Part shown: one piece after another, positions 51,324 to 61,129 of the stretch
Numbering within the stretch: the stretch's first letter is position 1
How the letters are laid out: the number at the start of each line of letters is the position of its first letter
Assembly: GCA_015056885.1 (NCBI GenBank)
Contig: SVFL01000003.1
Location: 1-64,000 of the forward strand
DNA length: 64,000 nt
Direction of reading: 5' to 3'
Source of the DNA: Lachnospiraceae bacterium
GTDB lineage: Bacteria; Bacillota; Clostridia; Lachnospirales; Lachnospiraceae
Notes under the pieces: model-generated
Seen by the model: only the letters and a program-made list of their open reading frames with translations
What the model was told of the DNA's origin: nothing
Databases searched by the model: none
Translations under genes and position numbers: made by a program

Positions 51324-54300
51324 ATGGCAAAGGAACTTAAGAAAAAAGGCAGAAGACTTAGAAAAACAGTCAGAAAGACACTCGGTACCATTTGTCTGAT
51401 ATCCGCAATTTTGATAGCGACAATTCCTGTAGAAGGATTGAAACAGGTATCGGCGGATACTACCGGATCAAGCAATCATAAGCTGGGTGAAACGGAGATG
51501 GCGCAATACTATAACATTCCGGATTTGTCCAGTTATAACGGCAAGATTTACACTACCGGTGACGGTACATTCCAGTTTGCTTATGTGGCGCCTGACGGAA
51601 CAGATACCGGTCCTACCAGAATAGCTGTTATTTTGGGATATAACAGTGTAGGTGCACTTACGGGTGGTACTTTAACTGTGCCTGATACGGTGGATGCGTA
51701 TCTGAACTATCGTACCACTGATGGTACCGGTCAGGGTTATGTTGCAGTAGGTCAGTCGGGCAACTATCTTTTTTACAGAGTTGTTGATGAAATCATTCCT
51801 GCGGTAACGGATCCTTCTACCGGTGATGTAATCACAGAAGAGCAGATTATTTATGCATATAATCCTTGTTATTACAGAGATTATTCCAGTTGGCAGGAAC
51901 TGGAAGCAGAGGAACTCTATTATTATCCGACCTCTAATTACAAGCCGGATGGTACTACGGAGCCTGTGGCGACTGACAGCAGCGAAGCATATATGCGTAT
52001 TAAAGACGCAACGGTTTCTTATATCGGCAACCAGTATCTTGCAGTGAGTACTGCAGGTGACGGTGGTTGGACGATTGCAGGTAATGTAGACAAAGAGCAT
52101 GGTATTTTCGCAAGTAAGGGTTCCATTGTTCATCTTGTAGTAGGTGAGAATCTTTCCGGTATCGGTAATTATGCGTTCTATAATTGTACCTCTATGGAGA
52201 GTATTACATTGAGTAACGCTCTCAATACTATCGGAAACTATGCTTTTGCAGGGTGCTACAATATGAGTACTGTATCAATGGATTTGGCATCGGATATTAC
52301 AGCGATTGGTACTCATGCATTTGAAGATTGTCAGGCACTTCAGACAATTACCATTCCTATCAATGTAACAGCTATCGGTGATGCGGCGTTTAAGGGATGT
52401 TGGAATCTTCAGACGATTGATTTGTGTGGACAGGGTCGAAATGTTGCATTGCGTAACCTGGGTTGTGATATGTTTGTTAACTGTAGAAATCTGAAAGCAG
52501 TTACCTTCCCTCAGGGATTTACAGAGGATGTGGATATCAGTAACTTTGAAGGTTGTCTGGCATTGCAGGCGATTACGGTCCGCAATTCCCTTATGAATAT
52601 TACGGAGAATTTTGGACAGGCTACGGGAACTCCTGCATTTGGATATGAGCAGTTTAAACAGCAGTATACAGACAGTACGGCTATTCACGGAACTTTCTAT
52701 TTTGAGGGTCCTACTAATGAGAGTTCGCCTTCCGCGCTGCATCAGACTGCCATGGATCATTATTTTGCATTCAGTTATCTGTCTGATGTAGATTTGTCGC
52801 CGCTTAATATTTATGAGTTGACGGTGGATGCAGGGGACAGCAAAAAGGCAACATATCGTGTTAACAATCAGAATCAGCTGATTGAGACTGAGTTGTCCAT
52901 GGGAATTAAGACGATTGATTTGCCGGAGACGATAGGTCCTTACTATATTTCAACAATTAATTCTAATGTATTTAAGGATTATTGTTCTTTGGAGAAGTTG
53001 ATTGTACCTGCAACTGTACAGAATATTGCGGCAGAGGCATTCATTGGCTGTCACAATATGAAACATGTTGTGTTTGAGAACCCTTCTGCGCTTACCATTG
53101 GTGAGAAGGCATTCCAGACCCAGCAGGTAAGCAGACATCAGGAGAGTCCTTATTGTACCGGTTCGGTGAGCAGTGAGCCGAAGCTGACCTTTACAGGCCC
53201 GATTTCGCCGACTTCAGAGCCTTTCCGTTATGCAATGGACCCTGCGAACAAGATTAACACCGGTTCACAGAAATTATCTTATATTACTTTTTATAGTGGA
53301 TGGCCTGAGAACCTTGCAGTACAGTATAATCCTGAAACTGATAAAAATGAGTTGGTGGACTATCCCACTTTGGCTGATTTGAGAAACTTTAATACTACCT
53401 TTGCCGCAATTGATTCTGCATCAGGAGAGTATGTATATCCTTATATGACAGATGAGTACGCACAAGCTTTGCAGTCTGTGCTTGGCAAGAAAACGGAGCC
53501 GGCCAATTATGCTGATCCTACATTGACCGAGGACGAGCAGGCATTGTGGAGTGCTGTGATGGATATTGTTTTGCCGGAAGGAATTGAAGGCATTAAGGAA
53601 GGTCTCTTCAAGGAGAAGGAAGTAGACAGTAATGAGGCCGGAGATGCATATTTCCTGTTAGAGGATGCGACTTATAAGACTTTGACTGCATATGGTTTGA
53701 ATGAAGTCAGCGGAGATGCTGATTTGGAAGATGATGTGGACGGAGGGTGCTTTGCAAACTGGACCACTTTGTCGAAGGTTGCATTGTATGGAAATACAAC
53801 TTCTATTGGGGATTATGCATTTAAGGGATGCGAACGTCTCACAGACGTAACCATTCCCGAGACTGTGTCCGAGATAGGTATTATTCCTTTTACCGGATGT
53901 AGTGAGCTTGATTATGTTAATTTCCAGGGCAGTCCTTACTTTACCTGTGATAATTCCATTATTTATCAGACGGATTCCACAGGCGCTAAGTATAAGATTA
54001 TCGAATATCTGGAGGGACGTGAATCCGGAAGTATTACGACTTCTGAGGTGGAGAACGTCAAGGAAATTGCACCGGAGGCTTTTGCGCATACCAAGGTTTC
54101 TTTTGTTGACCTTAGCAGTTCCATGATTGAGAATATTCCGGAGCGTGCATTTGCAGATTGTGAGAAGCTGATTCAGGTAATTTTGCCGGATTCTGTTTCT
54201 GTAGTGGAAAATGGCGCATTTACCGAGTGCCCTAACTTGCAGCGTATGACGGTACCCGGTCTTTATACCAGATTCAGAGTGGATGCGGTAGACACATCCG

Positions 54301-56015
54301 GTCCTAACAGACCGAATGATTTGGTATTTGTCTGCAATGAGGAGAGTGTGGCATATGAGTATGCTAAGACTTATGGATTCCTTGTGGATACCAATGGTGT
54401 AAACGTTTCTTATAGAGTAGAGTTTAAGGATTGGGACGGCACCGAACTTAAGGTGCAGTATGTTGTTCAGGGACAGGATGCAATTCCGCCTGAGAAACCT
54501 ACAAGAGAAGGTTATGAATTTGTGGGCTGGTCCGAATCATATACAGGCATCAGTAAGGATATGACCATCTATGCAATGTATGAGACCGAAGATCCCAATG
54601 CTAAGAAAGTAACGGTTACCTTCTATGATGATGATCAGAAGACGGTACTGGCAACCCGTCAGGTTAAGATTGGTGAGGTTGTTGAGCTTCCTCCTGATCC
54701 TGAGAAGGAAGGTTATGTATTTATTGGATGGATTGGTGATGTAACTGCGCCTATCACCCAGCCTACCAACTTCTATGCGAAGTTTGAAGAAAAGGATGGC
54801 AGATTTGTAGTACAGTTTATCGATCATGATGGTACTGTACTCAGTAAGCAGATGGTAGAACCTGAAAGCGCTCCTATTGAGCCTAAATCTCCTACAAGAG
54901 AGGGGTATACTTTTGCGGGATGGTTGCCTTCTGATTTCAGTAAGATTACAAAAGATACCGATATTTATGCTACTTACACCAAGGGGGACGGTTCCTCAGA
55001 CAGTGATGGAAACGGTGGTTCTGATGGTGATGGAAGTGGTAATGGTTCCGGTAATGGTAGTGGTAGCGGAAATGGAAGTGGTAATGGTAACGGCAGTGGT
55101 TCCGGTAATGGAGCTACAAGCAGCAAGTTATATACCTTGACTGTTCAGAATGGTAGCGGTTCCGGTAGCTATGTTGCCGGTTCTCAGCCCATTGTTGTAG
55201 CAAATGATCCTGCAAGCGGTAAAGAGTTCAGTCACTGGACAATCGATCCCGCAGGTACTAAGATTGCAAGTGCTGTTTTGACAGCCACAGTGGTTACTAT
55301 GCCTGAAGGTAATGTAACGGTTACTGCACACTACAAGGATAAGACCAGCACCAGTACCGGAAGTGGTACCGGAAGTTCTAATAACAGTGGTGGCTCCAGT
55401 AATAAGCCAAATACCAATTCCGGAGCAGTGAGCAATGGCAATTCCGTAGTAATTGATAAAAACGGTTTGTCCAATACCGGTGTGGTATCTGCAACAGTAA
55501 AAGGTTCTTCTGATAATTTTGTGATTAAGGTTACAGAGAGCAGTGTGGCTGCGGAGGCTGCGCTTAAGGCATTGCAAGCTGAATATGGCAACGTGGATGG
55601 TATTAAGTATTTCCCGATGGACATTAGTTTGTATGATTCTACGGGTACCAAGAAAATTACTGATACGACCGGATTATCCATCAGCATTACTTTGCCTATC
55701 CCGGATTCCCTGATTACTTATGCGGGTAACAATAAGGTTGCAAGTGTAGTAAATAACAGGCTGGATAAGCTTTCCACTAAGTTTACTACTATTGATGGTG
55801 TTGCTTGTGTAACTTTCACAGCAGAGCATTTTTCACCTTATGTTATTTATGTTGATACAGATAATCTTACAGCGGGAGTTGTTGTAGACAGTACTCCTAA
55901 GACCGGTGACGGAATTCATCCTAAGTGGTTCTTGTCTATTGGATTGGCATGTATGTCTGTGGTACTTTTCATGAAGAAAGATAAACGTACTTCACCCAAA
56001 GTGAAGACGGCATAA
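51324..56015 (+). CDS. BspA-type leucine-rich repeat surface protein with PKTG sorting signal
   Basis: A 1563-residue wall protein. Signal peptide with basic N-terminus (about 1-47). Clusters of LRR_5/BspA repeats lie at about 265-400, 530-620 and 800-960 (e.g. SIGDYAFKGCERLTDVTIPE). InlB B-type repeats lie at about 1030-1220 (EGYEFVGWSESYTGISKDMT, EGYTFAGWLPSDFSKITKDT). A Gly/Ser/Asn linker follows, then a divergent B-repeat (LYTLTVQNGSGSGSYVAGS). The C-terminal sorting signal is STPKTGDG, then a hydrophobic helix and a basic tail. PKTG signals are used by class B sortases such as C. difficile SrtB. It is probably the substrate of the adjacent sortase, in the same transcript. Confidence 0.9.
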   Translation: MAKELKKKGRRLRKTVRKTLGTICLISAILIATIPVEGLKQVSADTTGSSNHKLGETEMAQYYNIPDLSSYNGKIYTTGDGTFQFAYVAPDGTDTGPTRIAVILGYNSVGALTGGTLTVPDTVDAYLNYRTTDGTGQGYVAVGQSGNYLFYRVVDEIIPAVTDPSTGDVITEEQIIYAYNPCYYRDYSSWQELEAEELYYYPTSNYKPDGTTEPVATDSSEAYMRIKDATVSYIGNQYLAVSTAGDGGWTIAGNVDKEHGIFASKGSIVHLVVGENLSGIGNYAFYNCTSMESITLSNALNTIGNYAFAGCYNMSTVSMDLASDITAIGTHAFEDCQALQTITIPINVTAIGDAAFKGCWNLQTIDLCGQGRNVALRNLGCDMFVNCRNLKAVTFPQGFTEDVDISNFEGCLALQAITVRNSLMNITENFGQATGTPAFGYEQFKQQYTDSTAIHGTFYFEGPTNESSPSALHQTAMDHYFAFSYLSDVDLSPLNIYELTVDAGDSKKATYRVNNQNQLIETELSMGIKTIDLPETIGPYYISTINSNVFKDYCSLEKLIVPATVQNIAAEAFIGCHNMKHVVFENPSALTIGEKAFQTQQVSRHQESPYCTGSVSSEPKLTFTGPISPTSEPFRYAMDPANKINTGSQKLSYITFYSGWPENLAVQYNPETDKNELVDYPTLADLRNFNTTFAAIDSASGEYVYPYMTDEYAQALQSVLGKKTEPANYADPTLTEDEQALWSAVMDIVLPEGIEGIKEGLFKEKEVDSNEAGDAYFLLEDATYKTLTAYGLNEVSGDADLEDDVDGGCFANWTTLSKVALYGNTTSIGDYAFKGCERLTDVTIPETVSEIGIIPFTGCSELDYVNFQGSPYFTCDNSIIYQTDSTGAKYKIIEYLEGRESGSITTSEVENVKEIAPEAFAHTKVSFVDLSSSMIENIPERAFADCEKLIQVILPDSVSVVENGAFTECPNLQRMTVPGLYTRFRVDAVDTSGPNRPNDLVFVCNEESVAYEYAKTYGFLVDTNGVNVSYRVEFKDWDGTELKVQYVVQGQDAIPPEKPTREGYEFVGWSESYTGISKDMTIYAMYETEDPNAKKVTVTFYDDDQKTVLATRQVKIGEVVELPPDPEKEGYVFIGWIGDVTAPITQPTNFYAKFEEKDGRFVVQFIDHDGTVLSKQMVEPESAPIEPKSPTREGYTFAGWLPSDFSKITKDTDIYATYTKGDGSSDSDGNGGSDGDGSGNGSGNGSGSGNGSGNGNGSGSGNGATSSKLYTLTVQNGSGSGSYVAGSQPIVVANDPASGKEFSHWTIDPAGTKIASAVLTATVVTMPEGNVTVTAHYKDKTSTSTGSGTGSSNNSGGSSNKPNTNSGAVSNGNSVVIDKNGLSNTGVVSATVKGSSDNFVIKVTESSVAAEAALKALQAEYGNVDGIKYFPMDISLYDSTGTKKITDTTGLSISITLPIPDSLITYAGNNKVASVVNNRLDKLSTKFTTIDGVACVTFTAEHFSPYVIYVDTDNLTAGVVVDSTPKTGDGIHPKWFLSIGLACMSVVLFMKKDKRTSPKVKTA
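54984..55113 (+). repeat. Gly/Ser/Asn/Asp low-complexity linker repeats
   Basis: About 43 codons of GGT/GGA, AGT/TCC and AAT/GAT encode repeated GNGSG and SGNGSG units in the 1563-residue wall protein. The repetitive DNA is in frame and separates the InlB-type repeats from the next domain. Confidence 0.85.
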
Positions 56016-56028
56016 GAGGAAGAGAAGC

Positions 56029-57540
56029 ATGAACAAAAAAAGGTTGTTGGGTGCATTTTTAATCATCACATCACTTATCGTTATGCTGCTTCCTGCAGCG
56101 GAGGCAGATGCGGAGACGTCTGCCTCCGCTTTTACCATCAAAAGCGGGGAGCTAATCAAATACAAGGGTGTTGCGACCACGGTATCTGTGCCTGATACGG
56201 TAACTGCTATCGGGGAAGGTGCATTCGAAGACAATGATTATGTGAAAAAAATCATTTTACCGGATGCTGTCAAGAAAATAGAAGCTTATGCATTTTGGGG
56301 CTGTGATAATTTAGAGACAGTAATTTTAGGAAATGGTCTTACGGAAATCAGTGACTTTGCTTTTGCTAATTGTGACGGCTTGGAAACGATGACAATTACG
56401 CCAAATATTAAAAAAATTGGTATACAGGCATTTGCAGATTGTAATAATTTTGAAGATATTACAATTCCTTTTCAAGTGACGGATATCAGCGAGGATGCAT
56501 TTGATGGTGATTATCTTTTGAATATTCATTGTGAGACAGGGAGTTATGCTGATAAATATGCCAAAGCGTTTTATGAACGGCAAAAAGATATGCCTGTCTA
56601 TGTAAAACCGGAGGATGAATCAATTAAGATAGAGGTGCCGGAGGATGGCGTATATTCCGGTTCCGGTATGTCTGAAGAGAAAGAAGCTGGTTTGATTTAC
56701 GAGGTGAATGTTCAGGGAGATACGTTGGGAAGCACCACCGTAGTGGATAATCAAGCAGTTGTATTTATACAGAATGCAGGCTTACCGGTGCAAAATGAGG
56801 ATAAAAAGCCGTTGGAAGGTGTCGGGGAACAGGAAGAGATACCAAAGGAACCGGGTAAGGTAAGTTCAGCAGGACGAGATGGTGTGATTGTTGAACGTAC
56901 TTATTATAGGAATACAGACTTAAGAGAGGTCGTTGTAGAGGATGATGTTCATACCATCAGCCGGTTTGCGTATGCAAGAAGTAAAATTACGGATATTGTT
57001 CTGCCGGAAGATTTAAAGGAAATAGAATATGCGGCATTTTATCACTGTGATAACCTTAAGGGTGTAATGATTCCTGAGGGTGTTACTGCTGTTGGAGCTA
57101 AAGCATTTGCTCATACCGCATGGGTAAATGATTTTCTCAAACAGAGTAATTCCGGTGGTGTTGCAGAGAAATCCGCAGATGAGGATTTTCTGATAAGTGG
57201 CGGAGTTTTGGTTGCTTATAGGGGCAATGCAAAAGAGGTCATCGTACCAAATGGTGTACGTGTGATTGCGGGGGGAGCTTTTGAGGATCATACGGAAATT
57301 GAAAAAGTGATTCTTCCGGCATCGATACAGAATATTGATGAGCTTGCTTTTGATGGTTGTAATCCCAAGGAAGTGGAGTACAATGGTGATGCAATGGAGG
57401 AAGAACTGGTGGAAATGCGTGTAAGCTTAAATTCGCTTAGTCAGTTGCCTCGGACTCAGTCGAAGTCCCCTTTTGTGTGGATATTTGCGTCACTCATGCT
57501 TGTCACAGGGTGTGTCTGTATGTTGCACAAAGCAAAATAA
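56029..57540 (+). CDS. BspA-type repeat surface protein with LPRTQ-like C-terminus
   Basis: A 503-residue protein with a signal peptide (about 1-29, LLGAFLIITSLIVMLLPAAE). LRR_5/BspA units lie at about 45-175 (IGEGAFEDNDYVKKIILPD, EISDFAFANCDGLETMTI) and 290-470 (EIEYAAFYHCDNLKGVMIPE). The C-terminus has LPRTQSKSP, then a hydrophobic helix (WIFASLMLVTGCVCML) and basic HKAK. This looks like a sortase signal in which Gly is replaced by Gln. It follows the 1563-residue gene by 13 nt, so it is in the sortase operon. Confidence 0.82.
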   Translation: MNKKRLLGAFLIITSLIVMLLPAAEADAETSASAFTIKSGELIKYKGVATTVSVPDTVTAIGEGAFEDNDYVKKIILPDAVKKIEAYAFWGCDNLETVILGNGLTEISDFAFANCDGLETMTITPNIKKIGIQAFADCNNFEDITIPFQVTDISEDAFDGDYLLNIHCETGSYADKYAKAFYERQKDMPVYVKPEDESIKIEVPEDGVYSGSGMSEEKEAGLIYEVNVQGDTLGSTTVVDNQAVVFIQNAGLPVQNEDKKPLEGVGEQEEIPKEPGKVSSAGRDGVIVERTYYRNTDLREVVVEDDVHTISRFAYARSKITDIVLPEDLKEIEYAAFYHCDNLKGVMIPEGVTAVGAKAFAHTAWVNDFLKQSNSGGVAEKSADEDFLISGGVLVAYRGNAKEVIVPNGVRVIAGGAFEDHTEIEKVILPASIQNIDELAFDGCNPKEVEYNGDAMEEELVEMRVSLNSLSQLPRTQSKSPFVWIFASLMLVTGCVCMLHKAK

Positions 57541-57603
57541 GTGAATAAATATACAATTTTATAAGTAAAAAATATCATTAAAATGGGATTATCAAGAAAA
57601 GTA

Positions 57604-57632
57604 TTGACATATATTGCATAATTGTATACAAT
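57604..57632 (+). promoter_or_regulatory. Promoter of the Re-citrate synthase operon
   Basis: Perfect -35 TTGACA (57604-57609), exactly 17 bp, then TACAAT (57627-57632). The best sigma-A match in the window. The -10 is the right half of a perfect palindrome. Confidence 0.8.
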
Positions 57633-57637
57633 TATGC
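57616..57637. promoter_or_regulatory. Perfect 22-bp palindromic operator over the -10 box
   Basis: Positions 57616-57626 are the exact reverse complement of 57627-57637; the core is ATAATTGTATACAATTAT. The TTGTATACAA core is of the type bound by GntR/FCD regulators. A GntR/FCD gene is the second gene of the operon. Binding here would block RNA polymerase, so negative autoregulation is likely. Confidence 0.7.
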
Positions 57638-57679
57638 GAGAAGCGAAAACAATACTGGAAAGGATGGTCCTATTTTTTT

Positions 57680-59092
57680 ATGAGCGAAAATAATGTTGAA
57701 TTCCAGAATCGACCTGTGACAATGAATGAAAAGAATAATCTTTTAGAGATAGAGGAGCACATGTATATATTGGATGATGTTGAGAAACCCAATGTATTTC
57801 GTAATATGTTCCCTTATTCGGAGGTGCCTAAGATTCCTTTTAATGATAGAATTGTGCCTCACAATATGCCTAAGGATATTTGGATTACCGATACCACGTT
57901 TCGTGATGGTCAGCAGTCCAGAGCTCCTTATACAACTGAGCAGATAGTGACTATTTATGATTATTTGCATAAATTGGGTGGCCCTAATGGTATGATTCGT
58001 GCCAGCGAGTTTTTCCTTTATAGTAAGAAAGACAGAGATGCAGTTTATAAATGTATGGAACGTGGTTATCAGTTCCCTGAGGTTACCAGCTGGATTCGTG
58101 CCAGCAAGGAGGACTTTAAGCTGGTTAAGGAAATTGGTATGAAGGAAACCGGTATTTTGGTAAGCTGCTCTGATTATCATATTTTCCTGAAACTTAAGAT
58201 GACAAGACGTCAGGCAATGGAGCATTATTTGAGTGTTATTAAGGATTGTCTGGAGGAGGGCATCAGTCCCAGATGTCATTTGGAGGATATTACCAGAGCG
58301 GATATCTATGGTTATGTTGTGCCTTTCTGCCATGAGTTGATGAAACTGATGGAGCAGTACAAGATTCCCATTAAGGTACGTGCCTGTGATACCATGGGCT
58401 ATGGTGTAAACTATCCCGGTGCGGTAATTCCCCGAAGTGTACAGGGGATTATCTATGCGCTTCATGTTCATGCAGGAGTGCCTCATGAGTTGATTGAGTG
58501 GCATGGACATAATGATTTCTATAAGGCGGTAGTAAACTCTACCACTGCATGGCTCTACGGATGTTCCGGTATTAACACCTCATTGTTTGGTATTGGTGAG
58601 AGAACCGGCAACACTCCTTTGGAGGCTATGGTATTTGAGTATGCACAGCTTAAGGGTGATTTGAATGGTATGGATACCACAGTTATCACCGAGTTGGCTG
58701 AATATTATGAGAAGGAAATCGGTTACAGAGTACCTTCCAGAACTCCTTTTGTGGGTAAGAACTTCAATGTTACCAGAGCGGGCATCCATGCGGATGGTCT
58801 TCTGAAGAATGAAGAAATTTACAATATTTTTGATACTGAGAAATTCCTGAACAGACCAGTTCTGTGTGCAATTTCCAATACTTCCGGACTGGCAGGTATT
58901 GCACACTGGATTAATACCTATTACAAGCTTAAAGACGATAAACAGGTTAATAAGAATTCAGAGCTTGTAATTGAGATTAAAAAATGGGTGGATGAGGAGT
59001 ATGCAGGCGGTCGTGTTACCGTTATGACTGACGAGGAAATCATTGAGTGTCTCAACAGAGTATGCCTTGAAAAGGGCATTACCCTTGGATAA
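57680..59092 (+). CDS. Re-citrate synthase (isopropylmalate/homocitrate synthase family)
   Basis: A 470-residue TIM-barrel enzyme of the DRE-TIM family, probably making citrate from oxaloacetate and acetyl-CoA with Re stereospecificity, as in Clostridium kluyveri (about 450 residues). The catalytic DTTFRDGQQSR is at 71-81. The metal ligands are in WHGHND (274-279). GIGERTGNTPLEAMVFE matches the conserved C-terminal barrel region. Start at ATG 57680 with GGAAAGGATGG upstream; the longer ORF from 57614 overlaps the -10 and palindrome, so it is rejected. Isocitrate dehydrogenase downstream supports the assignment. Homocitrate or isopropylmalate synthase is the alternative. Confidence 0.85.
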   Translation: MSENNVEFQNRPVTMNEKNNLLEIEEHMYILDDVEKPNVFRNMFPYSEVPKIPFNDRIVPHNMPKDIWITDTTFRDGQQSRAPYTTEQIVTIYDYLHKLGGPNGMIRASEFFLYSKKDRDAVYKCMERGYQFPEVTSWIRASKEDFKLVKEIGMKETGILVSCSDYHIFLKLKMTRRQAMEHYLSVIKDCLEEGISPRCHLEDITRADIYGYVVPFCHELMKLMEQYKIPIKVRACDTMGYGVNYPGAVIPRSVQGIIYALHVHAGVPHELIEWHGHNDFYKAVVNSTTAWLYGCSGINTSLFGIGERTGNTPLEAMVFEYAQLKGDLNGMDTTVITELAEYYEKEIGYRVPSRTPFVGKNFNVTRAGIHADGLLKNEEIYNIFDTEKFLNRPVLCAISNTSGLAGIAHWINTYYKLKDDKQVNKNSELVIEIKKWVDEEYAGGRVTVMTDEEIIECLNRVCLEKGITLG

Positions 59093-59103
59093 GGAGAGAA
59101 AAA

Positions 59104-59808
59104 GTGGCTGGTTATGATGTGAAGCAGGAAGTGACAGATAAGTACTCCCTGCGCGGAAGAGTCTTTCACAAGTTGAGAGAGGATATTTTAAGCGGCAAGT
59201 ACGAGGATCGTGAGGAGCTAAAAGAGGTGGCGATTGGCGAGGAGCTTGGTGTCAGCCGTACTCCTGTGCGTGAGGCGTTTAGACAGCTGGAACTTGAGGG
59301 ATTGATTCAGATTATCCCTAATAAAGGCGCCTATGTTACCGGTATTACAGAGAAGGATGTCAAGGATATCTATATGATTCGCTCTCTGTTAGAAGGTTTG
59401 TGTGCACGCTGGACTACAGAACACATTACAGAGGAACAGCTTGAGGAGATGGAGGAGAATGTATATCTTGCCAAATTCCATGCACAGAAAGGCCATTTGG
59501 AGCAGCTTGCTGAGCTTGATAACCGTTTCCATGAAATCATGTATGAGGCCTGTAATTCTAAAATGTTGGAGCATCAGCTGAGAGACTTCCACGAATATGT
59601 TCTTCGTGTGCGTCGCAGAACACTTAGCAGTGCTAACAGAGGTCCTAAGTCCAATGAGGAGCATGAACAGATTTTGGAGGCAATTAAAGCGAAAAATGCC
59701 GATTTGGCACAACAACTGGCTAATCAGCATATAATTAACGCCTATGAAAATATGGTAAATAATGGACTGCATGAAATTTTTGCAGGACAGGGAAAACAGG
59801 ATAAATAA
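59104..59808 (+). CDS. GntR family (FCD-type) transcriptional regulator
   Basis: A 234-residue regulator. The winged helix-turn-helix occupies about 10-80 ([40 protein letters not shown]). The FCD ligand domain (about 85-220) has the metal/ligand histidine positions in [15 protein letters not shown] and in [15 protein letters not shown] regulators often bind organic acids. GTG start with AAGGAGAG upstream, 11 nt after the synthase stop. A perfect palindrome of GntR type overlaps the operon promoter. A 2-oxoglutarate or citrate effector is inferred. Confidence 0.93.
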   Translation: MAGYDVKQEVTDKYSLRGRVFHKLREDILSGKYEDREELKEVAIGEELGVSRTPVREAFRQLELEGLIQIIPNKGAYVTGITEKDVKDIYMIRSLLEGLCARWTTEHITEEQLEEMEENVYLAKFHAQKGHLEQLAELDNRFHEIMYEACNSKMLEHQLRDFHEYVLRVRRRTLSSANRGPKSNEEHEQILEAIKAKNADLAQQLANQHIINAYENMVNNGLHEIFAGQGKQDK

Positions 59809-59843
59809 TCGATACATTAAATATAAGAAAGGCAGGAACTATT

Positions 59844-61052
59844 ATGGCAAAGATTCAGATGACCACTCCTTTGGTGGAGATGGATGGAGATGAAATGACC
59901 CGAATTCTCTGGAAGATGATTAAGGACGAGCTGTTGCTCCCCTATATTGATTTGAAGACAGAGTATTATGATTTGGGACTTGAGTATAGAAACGAGACCA
60001 ACGATCAGGTAACGGTTGATTCTGCAAATGCTACTTTGAAGTATGGTGTAGCTGTAAAGTGTGCAACCATCACTCCCAATGCAGCAAGAATGACAGAGTA
60101 TAATTTGAAGGAAATGTGGAAGAGCCCTAACGGAACCATTCGTGCAATTCTTGATGGTACGGTGTTCCGTGCACCGATTCTGGTAAAGGGAATTGTTCCT
60201 TATGTTAAGAACTGGACCAAGCCTATTACCATTGCACGTCATGCATATGGTGATGTATATAAGAATACCGAAATTAAGGTTCCCGGAGCAGGTAAGGCAG
60301 AGCTGGTTTACACTGCTGAGGATGGAACGGAGGTGCGCCAGCTGATTCATGACTTCAAGGGGGCAGGAATTATCCAGGGTATGCACAATACCGAGGAGTC
60401 TATTTCCAGCTTTGCAAGAGCATGTTTTGGTTATGCAATCGATACTAAGCAGGATTTGTGGTTTGCTACCAAGGATACCATTTCCAAGAAGTATGACCAC
60501 ACTTTCAAGGATATCTTCCAGGAGATTTATGATGCTGAGTACAAGGCAAAATTTGAGGAGCTTGGAATTGAGTATTTCTACACCTTGATTGATGATGCTG
60601 TGGCTCGTGTAATTCGTTCCGAGGGTGGATTTATCTGGGCTTGTAAGAACTATGATGGTGACGTAATGTCTGACATGGTAGCTACTGCTTACGGCGACCT
60701 GTCCATGATGACTTCTGTACTGGTATCCCCCAGTGGTGTATACGAGTATGAGGCTGCTCATGGTACTGTGCAGCGTCATTATTATAAGCACTTGAAGGGT
60801 GAGGAGACCTCCACCAACTCCATCGCAACCATCTTTGCATGGACCGGTGCGCTCAGAAAACGTGGCGAGCTGGATGGCAATGCAGAGCTTATGGCTTTTG
60901 CAGATAAGTTGGAACAGGCTTGTATTAAGACCATCGAGGATGGCAAGATGACTAAGAGTTTGTCAATGATTTCCACCTGTGAGAATCCTGTGATTCTGAA
61001 CAGCCTGGAGTTCATTCAGGCGATTAGGGAGACCTTGGATAGTTTGATTTAA
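59844..61052 (+). CDS. icd: NADP-dependent isocitrate dehydrogenase
   Basis: Converts isocitrate to 2-oxoglutarate and CO2. A 402-residue protein of the eukaryotic-type (IDH1-like) subfamily: [19 protein letters not shown] (about 13-31), [16 protein letters not shown] (about 72-87), [20 protein letters not shown] (about 93-112) and the metal-site [17 protein letters not shown] (about 273-289). [20 protein letters not shown] completes the active site. AGAAAGGCAGG lies before the ATG. With Re-citrate synthase it gives an oxidative route to glutamate. Aconitase is not in the window. Confidence 0.96.
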   Translation: MAKIQMTTPLVEMDGDEMTRILWKMIKDELLLPYIDLKTEYYDLGLEYRNETNDQVTVDSANATLKYGVAVKCATITPNAARMTEYNLKEMWKSPNGTIRAILDGTVFRAPILVKGIVPYVKNWTKPITIARHAYGDVYKNTEIKVPGAGKAELVYTAEDGTEVRQLIHDFKGAGIIQGMHNTEESISSFARACFGYAIDTKQDLWFATKDTISKKYDHTFKDIFQEIYDAEYKAKFEELGIEYFYTLIDDAVARVIRSEGGFIWACKNYDGDVMSDMVATAYGDLSMMTSVLVSPSGVYEYEAAHGTVQRHYYKHLKGEETSTNSIATIFAWTGALRKRGELDGNAELMAFADKLEQACIKTIEDGKMTKSLSMISTCENPVILNSLEFIQAIRETLDSLI

Positions 61053-61069
61053 AAGAAAATTATAATATG

Positions 61070-61101
61070 AGAGTGTGGTTGGGAACAGCTGCACTCTTTT
61101 T
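61070..61101 (+). terminator. Terminator of the citrate synthase-gntR-icd operon
   Basis: A 12-bp stem (61070-61081 with 61086-61097, three G-U pairs), a GGAA loop and TTTT after the stem. It lies 18 nt after the icd stop. Confidence 0.8.
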
Positions 61102-61129
61102 GTAATAAAACAAACGGAGAGGATGAATT

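Noticed and set aside
57614..57679. Upstream start of the citrate synthase frame
   Set aside because: It would overlap the -10 box and the palindrome; the ATG at 57680 has its own ribosome site and matches family length.
57743..58510. Minus-strand open frame of 255 codons over the citrate synthase gene
   Set aside because: It lies fully inside the conserved synthase and encodes no known motif.
59817..60791. Minus-strand open frame of 324 codons over icd
   Set aside because: It is a reverse-frame shadow of the conserved isocitrate dehydrogenase gene; no start signal or domain.
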